A stretch of DNA of 13,362 nt from Bacillota bacterium (GTDB lineage: Bacteria > Bacillota > Clostridia > Christensenellales > Aristaeellaceae), in assembly GCA_023415145.1 (NCBI GenBank), contig JAEZLW010000048.1:1-13362 (forward strand), written 5' to 3'. The notes beneath the pieces are model-generated. The model did not search any database, was not told the DNA's origin, and saw only the letters and a program-made list of their open reading frames with translations. The position numbers were made by a program, and so were the translations under genes. This document shows positions 1 to 6,785 of this stretch, one piece after another. Every line of letters starts with the position of its first letter. The first letter of the stretch is position 1.

Positions 1-21
1 CAACACCCCCCACCCGACCCA

Positions 22-59
22 AAAGGCGGGCAGAAATCAACCGATTTCTGCCCGCCTTT
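22..59 (+). terminator. Strong intrinsic terminator hairpin of an off-window gene
   Basis: A perfect 17-bp inverted repeat (arms 22-38 and 43-59) closes a 4-nt loop (AACC). The stem is GC-rich at its base and ends in TTT on the plus strand, and in TTTT on the minus strand if position 21 is counted. This is the form of a Rho-independent terminator. It probably ends a plus-strand gene lying left of the window, but the near-symmetric A/T ends would let it work in both directions. No coding sequence is visible in positions 1-21. Confidence 0.75.
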
Positions 60-118
60 CATGAATACCGTACAAGCAACAGGTCCCGGTTATACCCTTA
101 TATCAGGGGTTATCCATC

Positions 119-297
119 CTATTTCACTTTAATCGTAAGCTTCTTTTCCCTTGTCCACTGTTCCCAGATGGCGTCATCCCAGCCAATGCTGCTGTCAGGG
201 AAATTTTCTGTCTGTTTCTATGAGAAATGGCTTAACGCAATCATCTGAAAGCAATAATAGGAATCACAGCCCATTGCTGCTTTGCATCATCTACAAC
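119..297 (-). pseudogene. Decayed C-terminal gene remnant
   Basis: Read on the minus strand, this stretch encodes protein-like sequence broken by stops. From 217 down to the TAG at 119-121 it reads 32 codons ending IWEQWTREKKLTIKVK. Directly upstream in the same frame, across an in-frame TAG (218-220), it reads CDSYYCFQMIALSHF and so on, back to a TGA at 287-289. Before that the plausible continuation (VVDDAK, 280-297) is in a different frame. Two stops plus a frame change over about 180 bases, with no usable start, suggest the last part of a gene worn down by deletion and point mutation. I do not recognise the family. The protein-like look is a judgement by eye, so non-coding sequence remains possible. 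Confidence 0.4.
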
Positions 298-332
298 CTA
301 AACAAAATCTACCCACACTGATCCATCTTATG

Positions 333-362
333 TTTAAGTGCGGTTTCCTTTGGATATATAAA
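333..362 (+). promoter_or_regulatory. Possible promoter of ohr
   Basis: An AT-rich TATATAAA stretch (355-362) could serve as the -10 element. The only -35-like sequence at suitable distance is a poor TTTAAG (333-338). The ohr ribosome-binding site AAGGAG (385-390) lies 8 nt before the ATG. I see no clear inverted repeat that would mark an OhrR/MarR-type operator, and no regulator gene is adjacent. Confidence 0.3.
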
Positions 363-398
363 AATTAGGAACTAATCATATTCAAAGGAGTTGAACCC

Positions 399-821
399 AT
401 GAAAATTCTTTATAAAGCAACGGCAGTATCGACAGGGGGCCGCGACGGACAGGTATCTGTGGAAAACAGCCCGATCCGCTTCGAAATGGCATTACCGCCT
501 GAATTGGGAGGAACAAAGGGCATTGGTTTTAACCCGGAGCAGTTGTTTGCCGCAGGTTATTCCGCCTGCTTCGGAAGCGCATTGCAGCATGTGTTTAAGG
601 TAAAGAGGCTGGCCATTGAAGCTCCGCAAGTGCACGCCACCGTTGGGATCGGCAAAAATGACGCAGGTGGGTTTAGGCTTTCGGTGGATATTGCGGCCGT
701 GTTTCATGGCGTAGATCAGGCAACTGCCGATTCAATCGTTGTTGAGGCCCATCAGATTTGCCCGTATTCCAATGCAACCCGTGGCAACATTGATGTTGCT
801 GTTTCGGCGCGCGTGGAATAA
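399..821 (+). CDS. ohr: Organic hydroperoxide resistance protein, Ohr/OsmC family
   Basis: Predicted cytosolic thiol peroxidase that reduces organic and fatty-acid hydroperoxides using two cysteines, in known family members recharged by lipoyl proteins. The 140-residue length is typical of Ohr. The peroxidatic cysteine is C57 in GYSACFGSAL and the resolving cysteine C121 in CPYSNATRGN. The active-site arginine and glutamate are probably R15 (GGRDG) and E47 (FNPEQLFAAGY). These motifs place it in the Ohr subgroup rather than in the more distant OsmC or YhfA groups. AAGGAG at 385-390 fixes the ATG at 399. It is a single-gene unit followed by its own terminator and convergent with the sugar operon. 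It is probably unrelated to sugar catabolism. No OhrR regulator gene is beside it. Confidence 0.95.
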   Translation: MKILYKATAVSTGGRDGQVSVENSPIRFEMALPPELGGTKGIGFNPEQLFAAGYSACFGSALQHVFKVKRLAIEAPQVHATVGIGKNDAGGFRLSVDIAAVFHGVDQATADSIVVEAHQICPYSNATRGNIDVAVSARVE

Positions 822-860
822 TGATCCATATAGAGATGAAACGCAAGCACAACACATGCG

Positions 861-892
861 TCACCCCAATGGCAAGCCATTGGGGTGATTTT
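861..892 (+). terminator. Intrinsic terminator after ohr
   Basis: A perfect 13-bp inverted repeat (arms 861-873 and 876-888), with positions 874-875 at the tip, is followed on the plus strand by ATTTTC. It lies 40 bp after the ohr stop and is the natural ohr terminator. On the minus strand the hairpin could also stop transcription from the converging operon, but only scattered Ts follow it there. Confidence 0.8.
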
Positions 893-897
893 CAATG

Positions 898-918
898 AGC
901 AGGAAGGAGATTCCTGCT
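898..918. repeat. Small hairpin between convergent genes
   Basis: AGCAGGAA (898-905) and TTCCTGCT (911-918) are perfect 8-bp arms around a 5-nt loop. It sits 18 bp beyond the stop codon of the minus-strand epimerase gene. On the minus strand it is followed by CATTG and not by a T-run, so it is not a convincing terminator alone. It may protect the 3' end of the operon mRNA or act together with the larger hairpin at 861-888. Confidence 0.4.
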
Positions 919-935
919 TGAATATACCAAATATG

Positions 936-1796
936 TCAGGCTGATTCTTTTCTTGCCGTCCGGTCACCAAACCGGCCCCGGACAAAAGCGTTGACCTTAC
1001 GTATTCTATCCAGCCAGTCCTCCCCGCCGTCGTGCCAGCATTCCGCCACAAACAGGCCAACGCCCAACTCCCTGGCACCGGCGATGCCCGGTATAAAGTC
1101 CACCTTCCCCGCGCCAAAACGCATGTCCCGGTATTTGCCTTCCTCCGTCTCCTTGATGTGCATGGCAAACATCCGTCCCCGACCGCTTTTCAGCTCGTCG
1201 GCAACCTTGCTGCCATAGATACGGCAGGCGTTTGTAAGGTTGCCCAGGTCCGGGTATACACCCAGATATGGAGAATCAACGGCATGGACGATTGCCATGG
1301 CTTTGCTGATGGTATCCATGAATGGTGTCTCCATGGTCTCAAAGCCAAGTATAACGCCCTGGGTTGCGGCGTAGGCGACCCCCTCCCTGAGGTTGTGAAG
1401 GAACAGGCCGCGCGTATCCTCGCCGCCGTCCTCGTAATAGACGTCATAGCCTGCCAGTTGGATGAGACGGATGCCCGTATCCCGTGCCAGATCCACCGCG
1501 CGGCAGAAAATTTCCATCCCCCGGGTGCGTATCTTTTCATCCCTGCTGCCCAAGGGATACTTGCGGTGGCCGCTCAGGCACATGGTATCGATGGATAAGC
1601 CTTCCTCCGCCATTGCCTGCCGAAGAGCGGCCCGCTCCTCCATTGTCCAGAAAAGACGAGCCAATTTGTCATCCGTTTCATCGATGCTGATTTCCAGGAA
1701 GTCAAAGCCAGCCACCTTCGCTCCCCGTAGTTTTTTCTTAAGTGTCAGGTTGTTAGGCATGGCTTTTTCATACAGGCCTAATCGATAACCGTCCAT
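936..1796 (-). CDS. ulaE: L-xylulose-5-phosphate 3-epimerase (UlaE/SgbU type)
   Basis: Predicted cytosolic epimerase that converts L-xylulose 5-phosphate to L-ribulose 5-phosphate, the step after decarboxylation in L-ascorbate catabolism. At 286 residues it matches E. coli UlaE in length and closely in sequence, with shared blocks GLYEKA, ISIDETD, MCLSGHR, RLIQLAGYDVYY and YPDLGN. It is a TIM barrel of the xylose-isomerase-like superfamily. The expected metal ligands are present: E153 (GFETME), D183 (YPDLGN), H213 (AMHIKET) and E252 (AECWHD). A GGGAGG site about 6 nt upstream supports the ATG at 1796. It is the last gene of the operon, 12 bp after the propeller gene. The same fold acts on other ketopentose phosphates, so the exact substrate depends on the pathway. 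Confidence 0.9.
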   Translation of the reverse strand: MDGYRLGLYEKAMPNNLTLKKKLRGAKVAGFDFLEISIDETDDKLARLFWTMEERAALRQAMAEEGLSIDTMCLSGHRKYPLGSRDEKIRTRGMEIFCRAVDLARDTGIRLIQLAGYDVYYEDGGEDTRGLFLHNLREGVAYAATQGVILGFETMETPFMDTISKAMAIVHAVDSPYLGVYPDLGNLTNACRIYGSKVADELKSGRGRMFAMHIKETEEGKYRDMRFGAGKVDFIPGIAGARELGVGLFVAECWHDGGEDWLDRIRKVNAFVRGRFGDRTARKESA

Positions 1797-1808
1797 AACA
1801 GCCTCCCA

Positions 1809-2846
1809 TTATGAATCGAATACGTAAATAGCCGCCTGTGCAACCATTCGGTTGGCAGATAGAAGAATGTCCTGCGTACCATTATTGAGCATATACGCAT
1901 TGCTGGGGCCCGCGCCAGCATCCAGTTCCCAAGTTTCGAATGCGCCGGTACCTGCGTTTAGGCGGAGCACGAAGAGATTGGCGCGTTTCTGCCTGGCGCC
2001 GCCTATAAAGACCTTTTCCCCTTTCAGTTCAGCAGAAATCACGGTATGGTAAAAGTCGTTCTCTACGGGATAGGAGAATATCTCCTCATAATCCGTGCCA
2101 ACACGCTTGAATACCTTGAATTCATTGCCGTGGAAGGGCAGGATCGCGGCGATCTCGTTTTCCCCGTCACCGTCGATGTCGCATACGGCGATATCGCTGA
2201 CGGGCCGGTCCATCAATTGCTCAATAACCCATCCGCATCCCGGCTTCTCTGGCGGCGTTACGGCAAACACACCCTCCCGGGAGGAAACGTAGCCCGTATC
2301 CCTGCCACACCTTGTGCCTGTACAGAAGCCATGGTTGATGTGATAGTCCCCAGGCAGCCGTTCAAAATTCAGGGTGAAGGGAGCATCCAGTCCATCGGGC
2401 AAAACCGCACCGTACAGGTGGCCGGGATGCGACCAGTCGTCCTTGTTTTCCTTGTAATCGGCGATGGTGGCGGCCAGGACATATTTGCGCCCGCAAGGGC
2501 TTGCAAGTACACCGAAGCGGTGCAGGTAGGACAGGCTTGCTACTGGCTCGTGGGTGAAAGCGCCGCTATTAAAGCGGACCATCTCAATGGTGCTGCCTCC
2601 CGCTTCCACCATGGAATAGAAGCCCCGGGAGATGAGCAGGCTTTCCTGTCCAAGGGGGACGATGGACATGGTGCCGCCTCCGCCCTCCCATATCAGTTCG
2701 CATTCTGAAAAGTCCTTGCCGTGGAAGGCCCGGACGGAGCCGTTCCCCTCTCCCGCAAAGAACAGATACGTATCCCCGCCGATGTCCATGGCCGATACGG
2801 CATAGCACTTTTCAATGTCTTTTAGGATCTTTTTCGTGCACTGCAT
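1809..2846 (-). CDS. Cytosolic FG-GAP/VCBS-like beta-propeller protein, unknown function
   Basis: A 345-residue protein that I cannot assign to a characterised enzyme. The composition is beta-rich with recurring short strand pairs (TYLFFAGEGNGSVRAF, YVLAATIADY, KVFIGGARQKRANLFVLRL). A textbook calcium-binding loop DIDGDGENEIA lies at 223-233, with D223, D225, D227, E229 and E231. This resembles FG-GAP/VCBS blades and suggests a 6-7-bladed propeller. There is no signal peptide or membrane segment, unlike most FG-GAP proteins, which are exported. The gene begins 9 bp after the ulaG stop, and its ribosome-binding site (AAAGGTG) overlaps that stop, so the two are likely translationally coupled. 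Context suggests a role in the same sugar pathway, for instance a lactonase, mutarotase-like enzyme or sensor, but the sequence does not show which. Confidence 0.8.
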   Translation of the reverse strand: MQCTKKILKDIEKCYAVSAMDIGGDTYLFFAGEGNGSVRAFHGKDFSECELIWEGGGGTMSIVPLGQESLLISRGFYSMVEAGGSTIEMVRFNSGAFTHEPVASLSYLHRFGVLASPCGRKYVLAATIADYKENKDDWSHPGHLYGAVLPDGLDAPFTLNFERLPGDYHINHGFCTGTRCGRDTGYVSSREGVFAVTPPEKPGCGWVIEQLMDRPVSDIAVCDIDGDGENEIAAILPFHGNEFKVFKRVGTDYEEIFSYPVENDFYHTVISAELKGEKVFIGGARQKRANLFVLRLNAGTGAFETWELDAGAGPSNAYMLNNGTQDILLSANRMVAQAAIYVFDS

Positions 2847-2855
2847 ATTACACCT

Positions 2856-3920
2856 TTACAGCATGGATTTGAAGGGAAGATCGGGTTCCAGGGTGAACGC
2901 ATCATCAAAGCCACGGTCGTACATGTACTGTAGTTTGTCCTTGTCGCCGGGCCATGTGAACCTGCCTCCCACCTCCCAGAGGAAGGGCTTGAAGGCATAC
3001 TGCAGGCGGTGCTTGCGCATGTTCCACAGGGCGAGTATCTCCTGGGGATCGGCCTTGAAGTTTGTCCAGATGTCGTGATGAATGGGGATGACCACTTTGG
3101 TTTTCAGGCATTCGGCCATGCGCAGCATGTCGATAGAGGTGAGTTTGTCCGTCATGCCCCTGGGATTCTCGCCGTAGGAGCCCAGGGCGACGTCTATTTC
3201 ATGGTCGTTGCCGTGCTTGGCGTAATAATTCGAATAATGGGAATCTCCGCTGTGGTATACCGTGCCGCCCGGCGTTTTGAAGAGGTAATTGACGGCGCGT
3301 ACATCCATTTCAAGGGGCATGGTGCCTTTAAGCACCTGCTCCGGCGGCGCCGTAACCAGCTCCGTGCGGTCAAAGGAATCCAGGGCGACAACTTCCGTGT
3401 CCTTGATTTTCACGACATCGCCGGGCTTTACCACGATGCACCGCTTAATTGGCACACCCCATTTAACCCAGATCTTCACGCAGGTTTCGGGGCCGATGAA
3501 CTTGACATCCTCCGAACAGTTTTGCAAAACCGCCGCCGCCACGTTGATGTCCATGTGATCGCCATGGTCGTGGGTAGCCAAAAGGGCATCCAGCTCACGG
3601 ATGGCAAAGGGATCGATCACGCAGGGCACATTGCGCAGGTTCGGCTGAATTTTTTGGCAGCCAATCATCTTCTGATGCTGATGCCCCTTCTTCATCAGGC
3701 CGCTGCCATGGGCCGTCTTGCCTGTGGAGCACCAAAGGTCCACCAGCAGATTCGTATTGTTCTCAGTCTTCAGCCAGATCCCGGTGCAGCCCAGCCACCA
3801 CATGGTGAACGTGCCGGGGGCAACGGTGGTATCGCGAATTTCCTCATTCAGCCAGGTGCCCCACTCCGGGAAGGTGCTGAGGATCCATTCCTCTCTCGTA
3901 ATGGTTGAAACGTTTGCCAT
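2856..3920 (-). CDS. ulaG: L-ascorbate-6-phosphate lactonase (UlaG type)
   Basis: Predicted cytosolic metallo-beta-lactamase-fold lactonase that hydrolyses L-ascorbate 6-phosphate to 3-keto-L-gulonate 6-phosphate in a Mn-dependent reaction. Similarity to E. coli UlaG runs end to end: ITREEWILSTFPEWGTWLN at the N terminus, MWWLGCTGIWLK, and FDDAFTLEPDLPFKSML at the C terminus. The metal motif HDHGDH is at 117-122, GDSHYSNYYAKHG begins at 225, and a further His pair is at 281-282. I chose the ATG at 3920 (354 residues, the usual length) over 3929. The GGAGG directly abuts the 3929 ATG but lies 9 nt from the 3920 ATG. It is the third gene of the operon. In E. coli this enzyme works on a PTS product; here the phosphate must come from elsewhere, probably the operon's kinase. 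Confidence 0.93.
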   Translation of the reverse strand: MANVSTITREEWILSTFPEWGTWLNEEIRDTTVAPGTFTMWWLGCTGIWLKTENNTNLLVDLWCSTGKTAHGSGLMKKGHQHQKMIGCQKIQPNLRNVPCVIDPFAIRELDALLATHDHGDHMDINVAAAVLQNCSEDVKFIGPETCVKIWVKWGVPIKRCIVVKPGDVVKIKDTEVVALDSFDRTELVTAPPEQVLKGTMPLEMDVRAVNYLFKTPGGTVYHSGDSHYSNYYAKHGNDHEIDVALGSYGENPRGMTDKLTSIDMLRMAECLKTKVVIPIHHDIWTNFKADPQEILALWNMRKHRLQYAFKPFLWEVGGRFTWPGDKDKLQYMYDRGFDDAFTLEPDLPFKSML

Positions 3921-3974
3921 ACCGTTCATCCTCCATATGTTTTCATACGTTGTTTCGTATTTGTCCCGAAGTCC

Positions 3975-4952
3975 CTACCGGCAGATCACACGGCTGGCGG
4001 TGTTGGCGTCGGTGATGAGAATGTCCACATAATGCCCACGCAGAGCACCCAGAATGGAATTGATCTTGCTCTCCCCAGTGGCTACGGCCACCGTTAATTT
4101 GGTGCGTTTGAGATCCTCCATGGAGATAGCCACACACTTGCGGTTCCACTCGCAGTCAAGGATCGCGCCATCCTTGTCGAAATACTGTGCGCAGATGCTG
4201 CCCGCCGCCCCCAGCCTTTCCAGCTCTTCCCGGTGCTTTTGCGTCATGTACCCAAACCATGTAGGCATGACACCGCCCGTATCAAAGCTGCCGATTCCCG
4301 TGAGCACGATGTCCAGATCCTTCATGTAATTGAAAACATCCCGCACTGTCGGGTCCTTCAGCAAAATCTCCTTGGCGTACAGATCATCAATGTACAAGGG
4401 CATGTTCAGGTAATGCCCGTTTCCCGATTGAAGTGTCGAAATATGATTGACCAGTTCCCGCGCTTCCCCAGGGATGTACTGGTTGGCGGAAGCGCCGATG
4501 ACCTGTACCACGTGGATATTGGCACAGGCGGCCTTGGGCAGCTTCCGGACCGTTCTGCGCACCGTTTCGCCCCCTGTGATGCCAATGGTGCAACCATCCC
4601 GCAGCAGGTCTACCACCAACAATGCGGCATAATTGGTCAGCCCCTCCATGGTCTCTTCGGCATCCGCTTCGCCGTTGGTTAGGACCACGGCCTCCTTGAT
4701 CCCGAACACGGACTGCATCTTCTGTTCAAGGCTGGGCATCCTGTCCAGATACCGCTTGACCTTGATTTCCACAACTCCCAGCTCCCGTGCCTTTTTGAGC
4801 ATGCGGCAAATTTTGGGGCGGGAAAAATAAAGCCGTTTGGCGATCTCCGGCTGGAGCATATTCAGGTTATAGTACATATGAGCCACCTGAGAGATAATCC
4901 CCAGATCGTCCATCCGGTCCATCTCACGCTTTTTGGTATTGATTACGGGCAT
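3975..4952 (-). CDS. SorC-family (sugar-binding) transcriptional regulator
   Basis: A 325-residue DNA-binding regulator. The N terminus carries a helix-turn-helix (about residues 31-56, NMLQPEIAKRLYFSRPKICR). The rest is the SorC/DeoR-type sugar-phosphate-binding domain, with the phosphate-loop-like GITGGETV at 124-131, LTGIGSFDTGG at 217-227 and a C-terminal VATGESKINSILGALRG. Known members such as SorC, DeoR of B. subtilis and CggR respond to a phosphorylated sugar intermediate. This one probably senses a pathway product and controls both divergent units. The start at 4952 is backed by AAAGGAG (4957-4963) about 4 nt upstream and overlaps the last 10 bp of the kinase gene, so it is likely translationally coupled. 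Whether it activates or represses cannot be told from sequence. Confidence 0.9.
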   Translation of the reverse strand: MPVINTKKREMDRMDDLGIISQVAHMYYNLNMLQPEIAKRLYFSRPKICRMLKKARELGVVEIKVKRYLDRMPSLEQKMQSVFGIKEAVVLTNGEADAEETMEGLTNYAALLVVDLLRDGCTIGITGGETVRRTVRKLPKAACANIHVVQVIGASANQYIPGEARELVNHISTLQSGNGHYLNMPLYIDDLYAKEILLKDPTVRDVFNYMKDLDIVLTGIGSFDTGGVMPTWFGYMTQKHREELERLGAAGSICAQYFDKDGAILDCEWNRKCVAISMEDLKRTKLTVAVATGESKINSILGALRGHYVDILITDANTASRVICR

Positions 4953-6433
4953 GAATCTCCTTTCCGCGCTTTGAAGGCGCTTAAGCTGTCAAACAGCGCT
5001 TCCGAGTCAGAAAGATAGTTCCGGTACAGCCGAGCCGTTTGGGGATCCGGAGTATAGCGGACCGTGGCGTCCCCCGCCCGGGCCGCTTTTACGCCTGCGG
5101 CATGATCCGGGAATACATGAAGCGCCACCCCGGCGGATACGAATGCGCCAATGGCCGTGGCCTGGGCATTGCCTGCCTTGATAAGCGGACGGTCCAGCAT
5201 GTCGCACAGGATCCGGTTGAAAATGCCGCTGCCGGTCAGCCCGCCGGCGATGTGCACCTGCTCCGCGCGGCGGCAAATGTCCGGCAGGGCTTGCACGCTT
5301 TTGACAATCTCCCCGCAGATGCCCTCGTACAATGCCCGGGCCATGTCCCCCCGGGTATGGCTTAGGGTGAAACCAAGGAAGCCGGCTCTGGCGTCCGGGT
5401 CCCACCGGCGGGTGCCGCAGCCCTGGAAATGGGGCAGGCAATACAGCCCGTTGGCCCCGGGGGGAGAGGATGCAGCCAACCGGTTGAATGCTTCATAGTC
5501 GGGCGGTTCCCCCATAATATCCGGGTAAAACGTACGCATCAGCCAGTTCAGCGCAGCAGCGCTGGCCAGGACGCCAGATTCCAGGGTGTATTTACCCTGA
5601 ATTGCGGATACATTGCAGATCAGGGATTGGTTATCAAAATTCGGCTCGCCGATCAGGGAAATAATATAGGAACCCGTACCGCTGTTGATCTCCAGGGTTC
5701 TTTCGTCCAGCACTCCCAGCCCCAAAGCCCCGCACTGCTGATCGCCCCCCGCGCTTACCACGGGAACCCCGGCAGGGATGCCTGTCAGGCGGGCAAATCC
5801 TTCCGTCACGGTCCCTGCCACAGTGCCCTGGGGGATTAGAGAACAGAGCTTTTCCTTGTCTACACCAAAGATCTCAAGCAGGTCGTCGTCCCAGCAAAGG
5901 GTGCGAAGGTTCATGAGGGAAGACCGGCTGCCGTAGGTATGATCTGTTACAAATTCCCCGGTCATGAACAGCATCATATAGTCCGGCACAACCATGGCCT
6001 TATAGGCTTTTTGATAGATATCGGGCATATGATCCCTGAACCAGCGTATCTTAGTGGCGGTAAAAACGGTATTGATCACTGCGCCGCTTTTTTGATGCAC
6101 ATGCGAATTATGAGGAGAGAGAGACTCACAGATATCCTTGTTGCGGGTATCCTGCCACATAATGAACCGGGTGAGCGCCTTTTCCTGCCTGTCTACCAGT
6201 GCGGGAGCCGAACGGAAGGCCGTCAGCGAAATGGCATCCACCGGATGGAGAGCCGCAATCTCTGTGCATATGGAAACCAGGCCGCCGGTAAATACGTCCG
6301 GGTCCTGCTCGATCCATTGTCCGGTATAAATCATCGGAGTTAAGCGGGAAGCTGATGCAAGGACTGTGCCGCTCTTGGAAAAGAGGATGCCGCGCATGCT
6401 CGTCGTACCAACGTCTACAGCCAGGATGTTCAT
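4943..6433 (-). CDS. FGGY-family carbohydrate kinase
   Basis: A predicted 496-residue ATP-dependent sugar kinase of the FGGY family. The N-terminal phosphate-binding strand pair is VDVGTTSMRG (6-15). MWQDTR lies at 92-97 and the catalytic aspartate is D231 in SAGGDQQCGALG. The adenosine motif SGTGSY is at 251-256, and GGLTGSGIFNRILCDML (397-413) is the second family signature. The substrate could be a ketose, polyol or sugar acid; motifs alone do not decide. As first gene of a ulaG-ulaE operon fed by an ABC importer, it likely supplies the phosphate that the PTS gives in classical ascorbate use. The start is set at 6433: GGAGGT (6441-6446) lies 7 nt upstream of this ATG, whereas the in-frame ATG at 6448 overlaps that site and has none of its own. 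Confidence 0.9.
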   Translation of the reverse strand: MNILAVDVGTTSMRGILFSKSGTVLASASRLTPMIYTGQWIEQDPDVFTGGLVSICTEIAALHPVDAISLTAFRSAPALVDRQEKALTRFIMWQDTRNKDICESLSPHNSHVHQKSGAVINTVFTATKIRWFRDHMPDIYQKAYKAMVVPDYMMLFMTGEFVTDHTYGSRSSLMNLRTLCWDDDLLEIFGVDKEKLCSLIPQGTVAGTVTEGFARLTGIPAGVPVVSAGGDQQCGALGLGVLDERTLEINSGTGSYIISLIGEPNFDNQSLICNVSAIQGKYTLESGVLASAAALNWLMRTFYPDIMGEPPDYEAFNRLAASSPPGANGLYCLPHFQGCGTRRWDPDARAGFLGFTLSHTRGDMARALYEGICGEIVKSVQALPDICRRAEQVHIAGGLTGSGIFNRILCDMLDRPLIKAGNAQATAIGAFVSAGVALHVFPDHAAGVKAARAGDATVRYTPDPQTARLYRNYLSDSEALFDSLSAFKARKGDSCP

Positions 6434-6507
6434 TGCGCGCACCTCCATTCTTCATTTATCTGTCTCTGCCGGCTGATATTAGCCATCTGTTATGCTTTGC
6501 AGTTAAT

Positions 6508-6536
6508 AATATAGCATGGCACTGTCAGGCGGTCAA
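6508..6536 (-). promoter_or_regulatory. Promoter of the kinase-sorC-ulaG-propeller-ulaE operon
   Basis: On the minus strand, TTGACC (6536-6531) is followed after exactly 17 nt by TATATT (6513-6508), preceded by TGC, which gives an extended -10. This is a near-consensus sigma-70/SigA promoter with 5 of 6 matches in each box. Transcription should start near 6501, leaving a leader of about 70 nt before the kinase ATG at 6433. Confidence 0.75.
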
Positions 6537-6556
6537 CCCAGATGCCAGCAAAACGA

Positions 6557-6587
6557 ACATAATTTCATTCAGATATGGTAATTATGT
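6557..6587. promoter_or_regulatory. Inverted repeat in the divergent region, candidate operator
   Basis: ACATAATT (6557-6564) and AATTATGT (6580-6587) are perfect 8-bp arms separated by 15 bp. The half-site centres lie 23 bp apart, about two helical turns. The repeat is about 20 bp upstream of the kinase-operon -35 and between the two divergent promoters, where a regulator of both units would bind. Assigning it to the operon's SorC-type regulator is inference from position. Confidence 0.4.
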
Positions 6588-6667
6588 GGTTTTTGTGATT
6601 ATTGATGCCAGAATGCAGGGAGTTTCAGGGATGCAGGTGAAATTCTGTTCATTCTGCTGCTGTGATA

Positions 6668-6695
6668 TTGACGATGGCTCTCCATGTGTGATAAC
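6668..6695 (+). promoter_or_regulatory. Probable promoter of the ABC transporter operon
   Basis: TTGACG (6668-6673), a 16-nt spacer and GATAAC (6690-6695), preceded by TGT (extended -10), form the best plus-strand promoter candidate. The start would be near 6702, giving a leader of about 85 nt before the binding-protein ATG at 6786. The -10 matches consensus at only four positions, so it may need an activator. Confidence 0.45.
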
Positions 6696-6723
6696 CTGTG
6701 GCTACAAAGAGGTGAGTACATTG

Positions 6724-6741
6724 TCACAAACGGATTTGTGA
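6724..6741. promoter_or_regulatory. Palindrome in the transporter leader, candidate operator or hairpin
   Basis: TCACAAA (6724-6730) and TTTGTGA (6735-6741) form a perfect 7-bp inverted repeat around CGGA. It lies just downstream of the predicted start site and 44 bp before the binding-protein ATG. It could be a DNA operator that blocks transcription, or a small mRNA hairpin. The half-sites face opposite to those of CRP (TGTGA...TCACA), so it is not a CRP site. The rest of 6434-6785 shows no gene. Confidence 0.4.
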
Positions 6742-6785
6742 ATAATGCACTGAAAGTCCTCGACAAGAGAAGGAGCGAACCGAAT

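Noticed and set aside
60..72. 13-base word CATGAATACCGTA found at 60-72 and again at 11424-11436
   Set aside because: A few exact matches of this length are expected by chance in a 13-kb window, and the two copies share no flanking sequence or structure.
752..1168. Minus-strand open frame spanning the ohr-ulaE intergenic region
   Set aside because: It overlaps the 3' ends of two well-supported genes in other frames and the ohr terminator hairpin, and its translation shows no domain.
3921..3929. ulaG start at the ATG ending at 3929
   Set aside because: GGAGG touches this ATG with no spacer. The ATG at 3920 has a 9-nt spacer and gives the usual 354-residue length.
3945..3960. Small inverted repeat ATACG-TTGTTT-CGTAT between the sorC-type gene and ulaG
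   Set aside because: Only 5-bp arms, AT-rich, inside a transcribed operon gap, with no T-run or promoter next to it; too weak to call an operator or terminator.
6434..6448. Kinase start at the ATG ending at 6448
   Set aside because: That ATG overlaps the GGAGGT ribosome-binding site, which is correctly spaced for the next in-frame ATG at 6433.
6684..6785. N-terminal extension of the binding protein from an upstream in-frame ATG at 6684
   Set aside because: It would bury the signal peptide 34 residues inside the protein and overlaps the predicted promoter -10. The ATG at 6786 begins a proper signal peptide and has a Shine-Dalgarno site.
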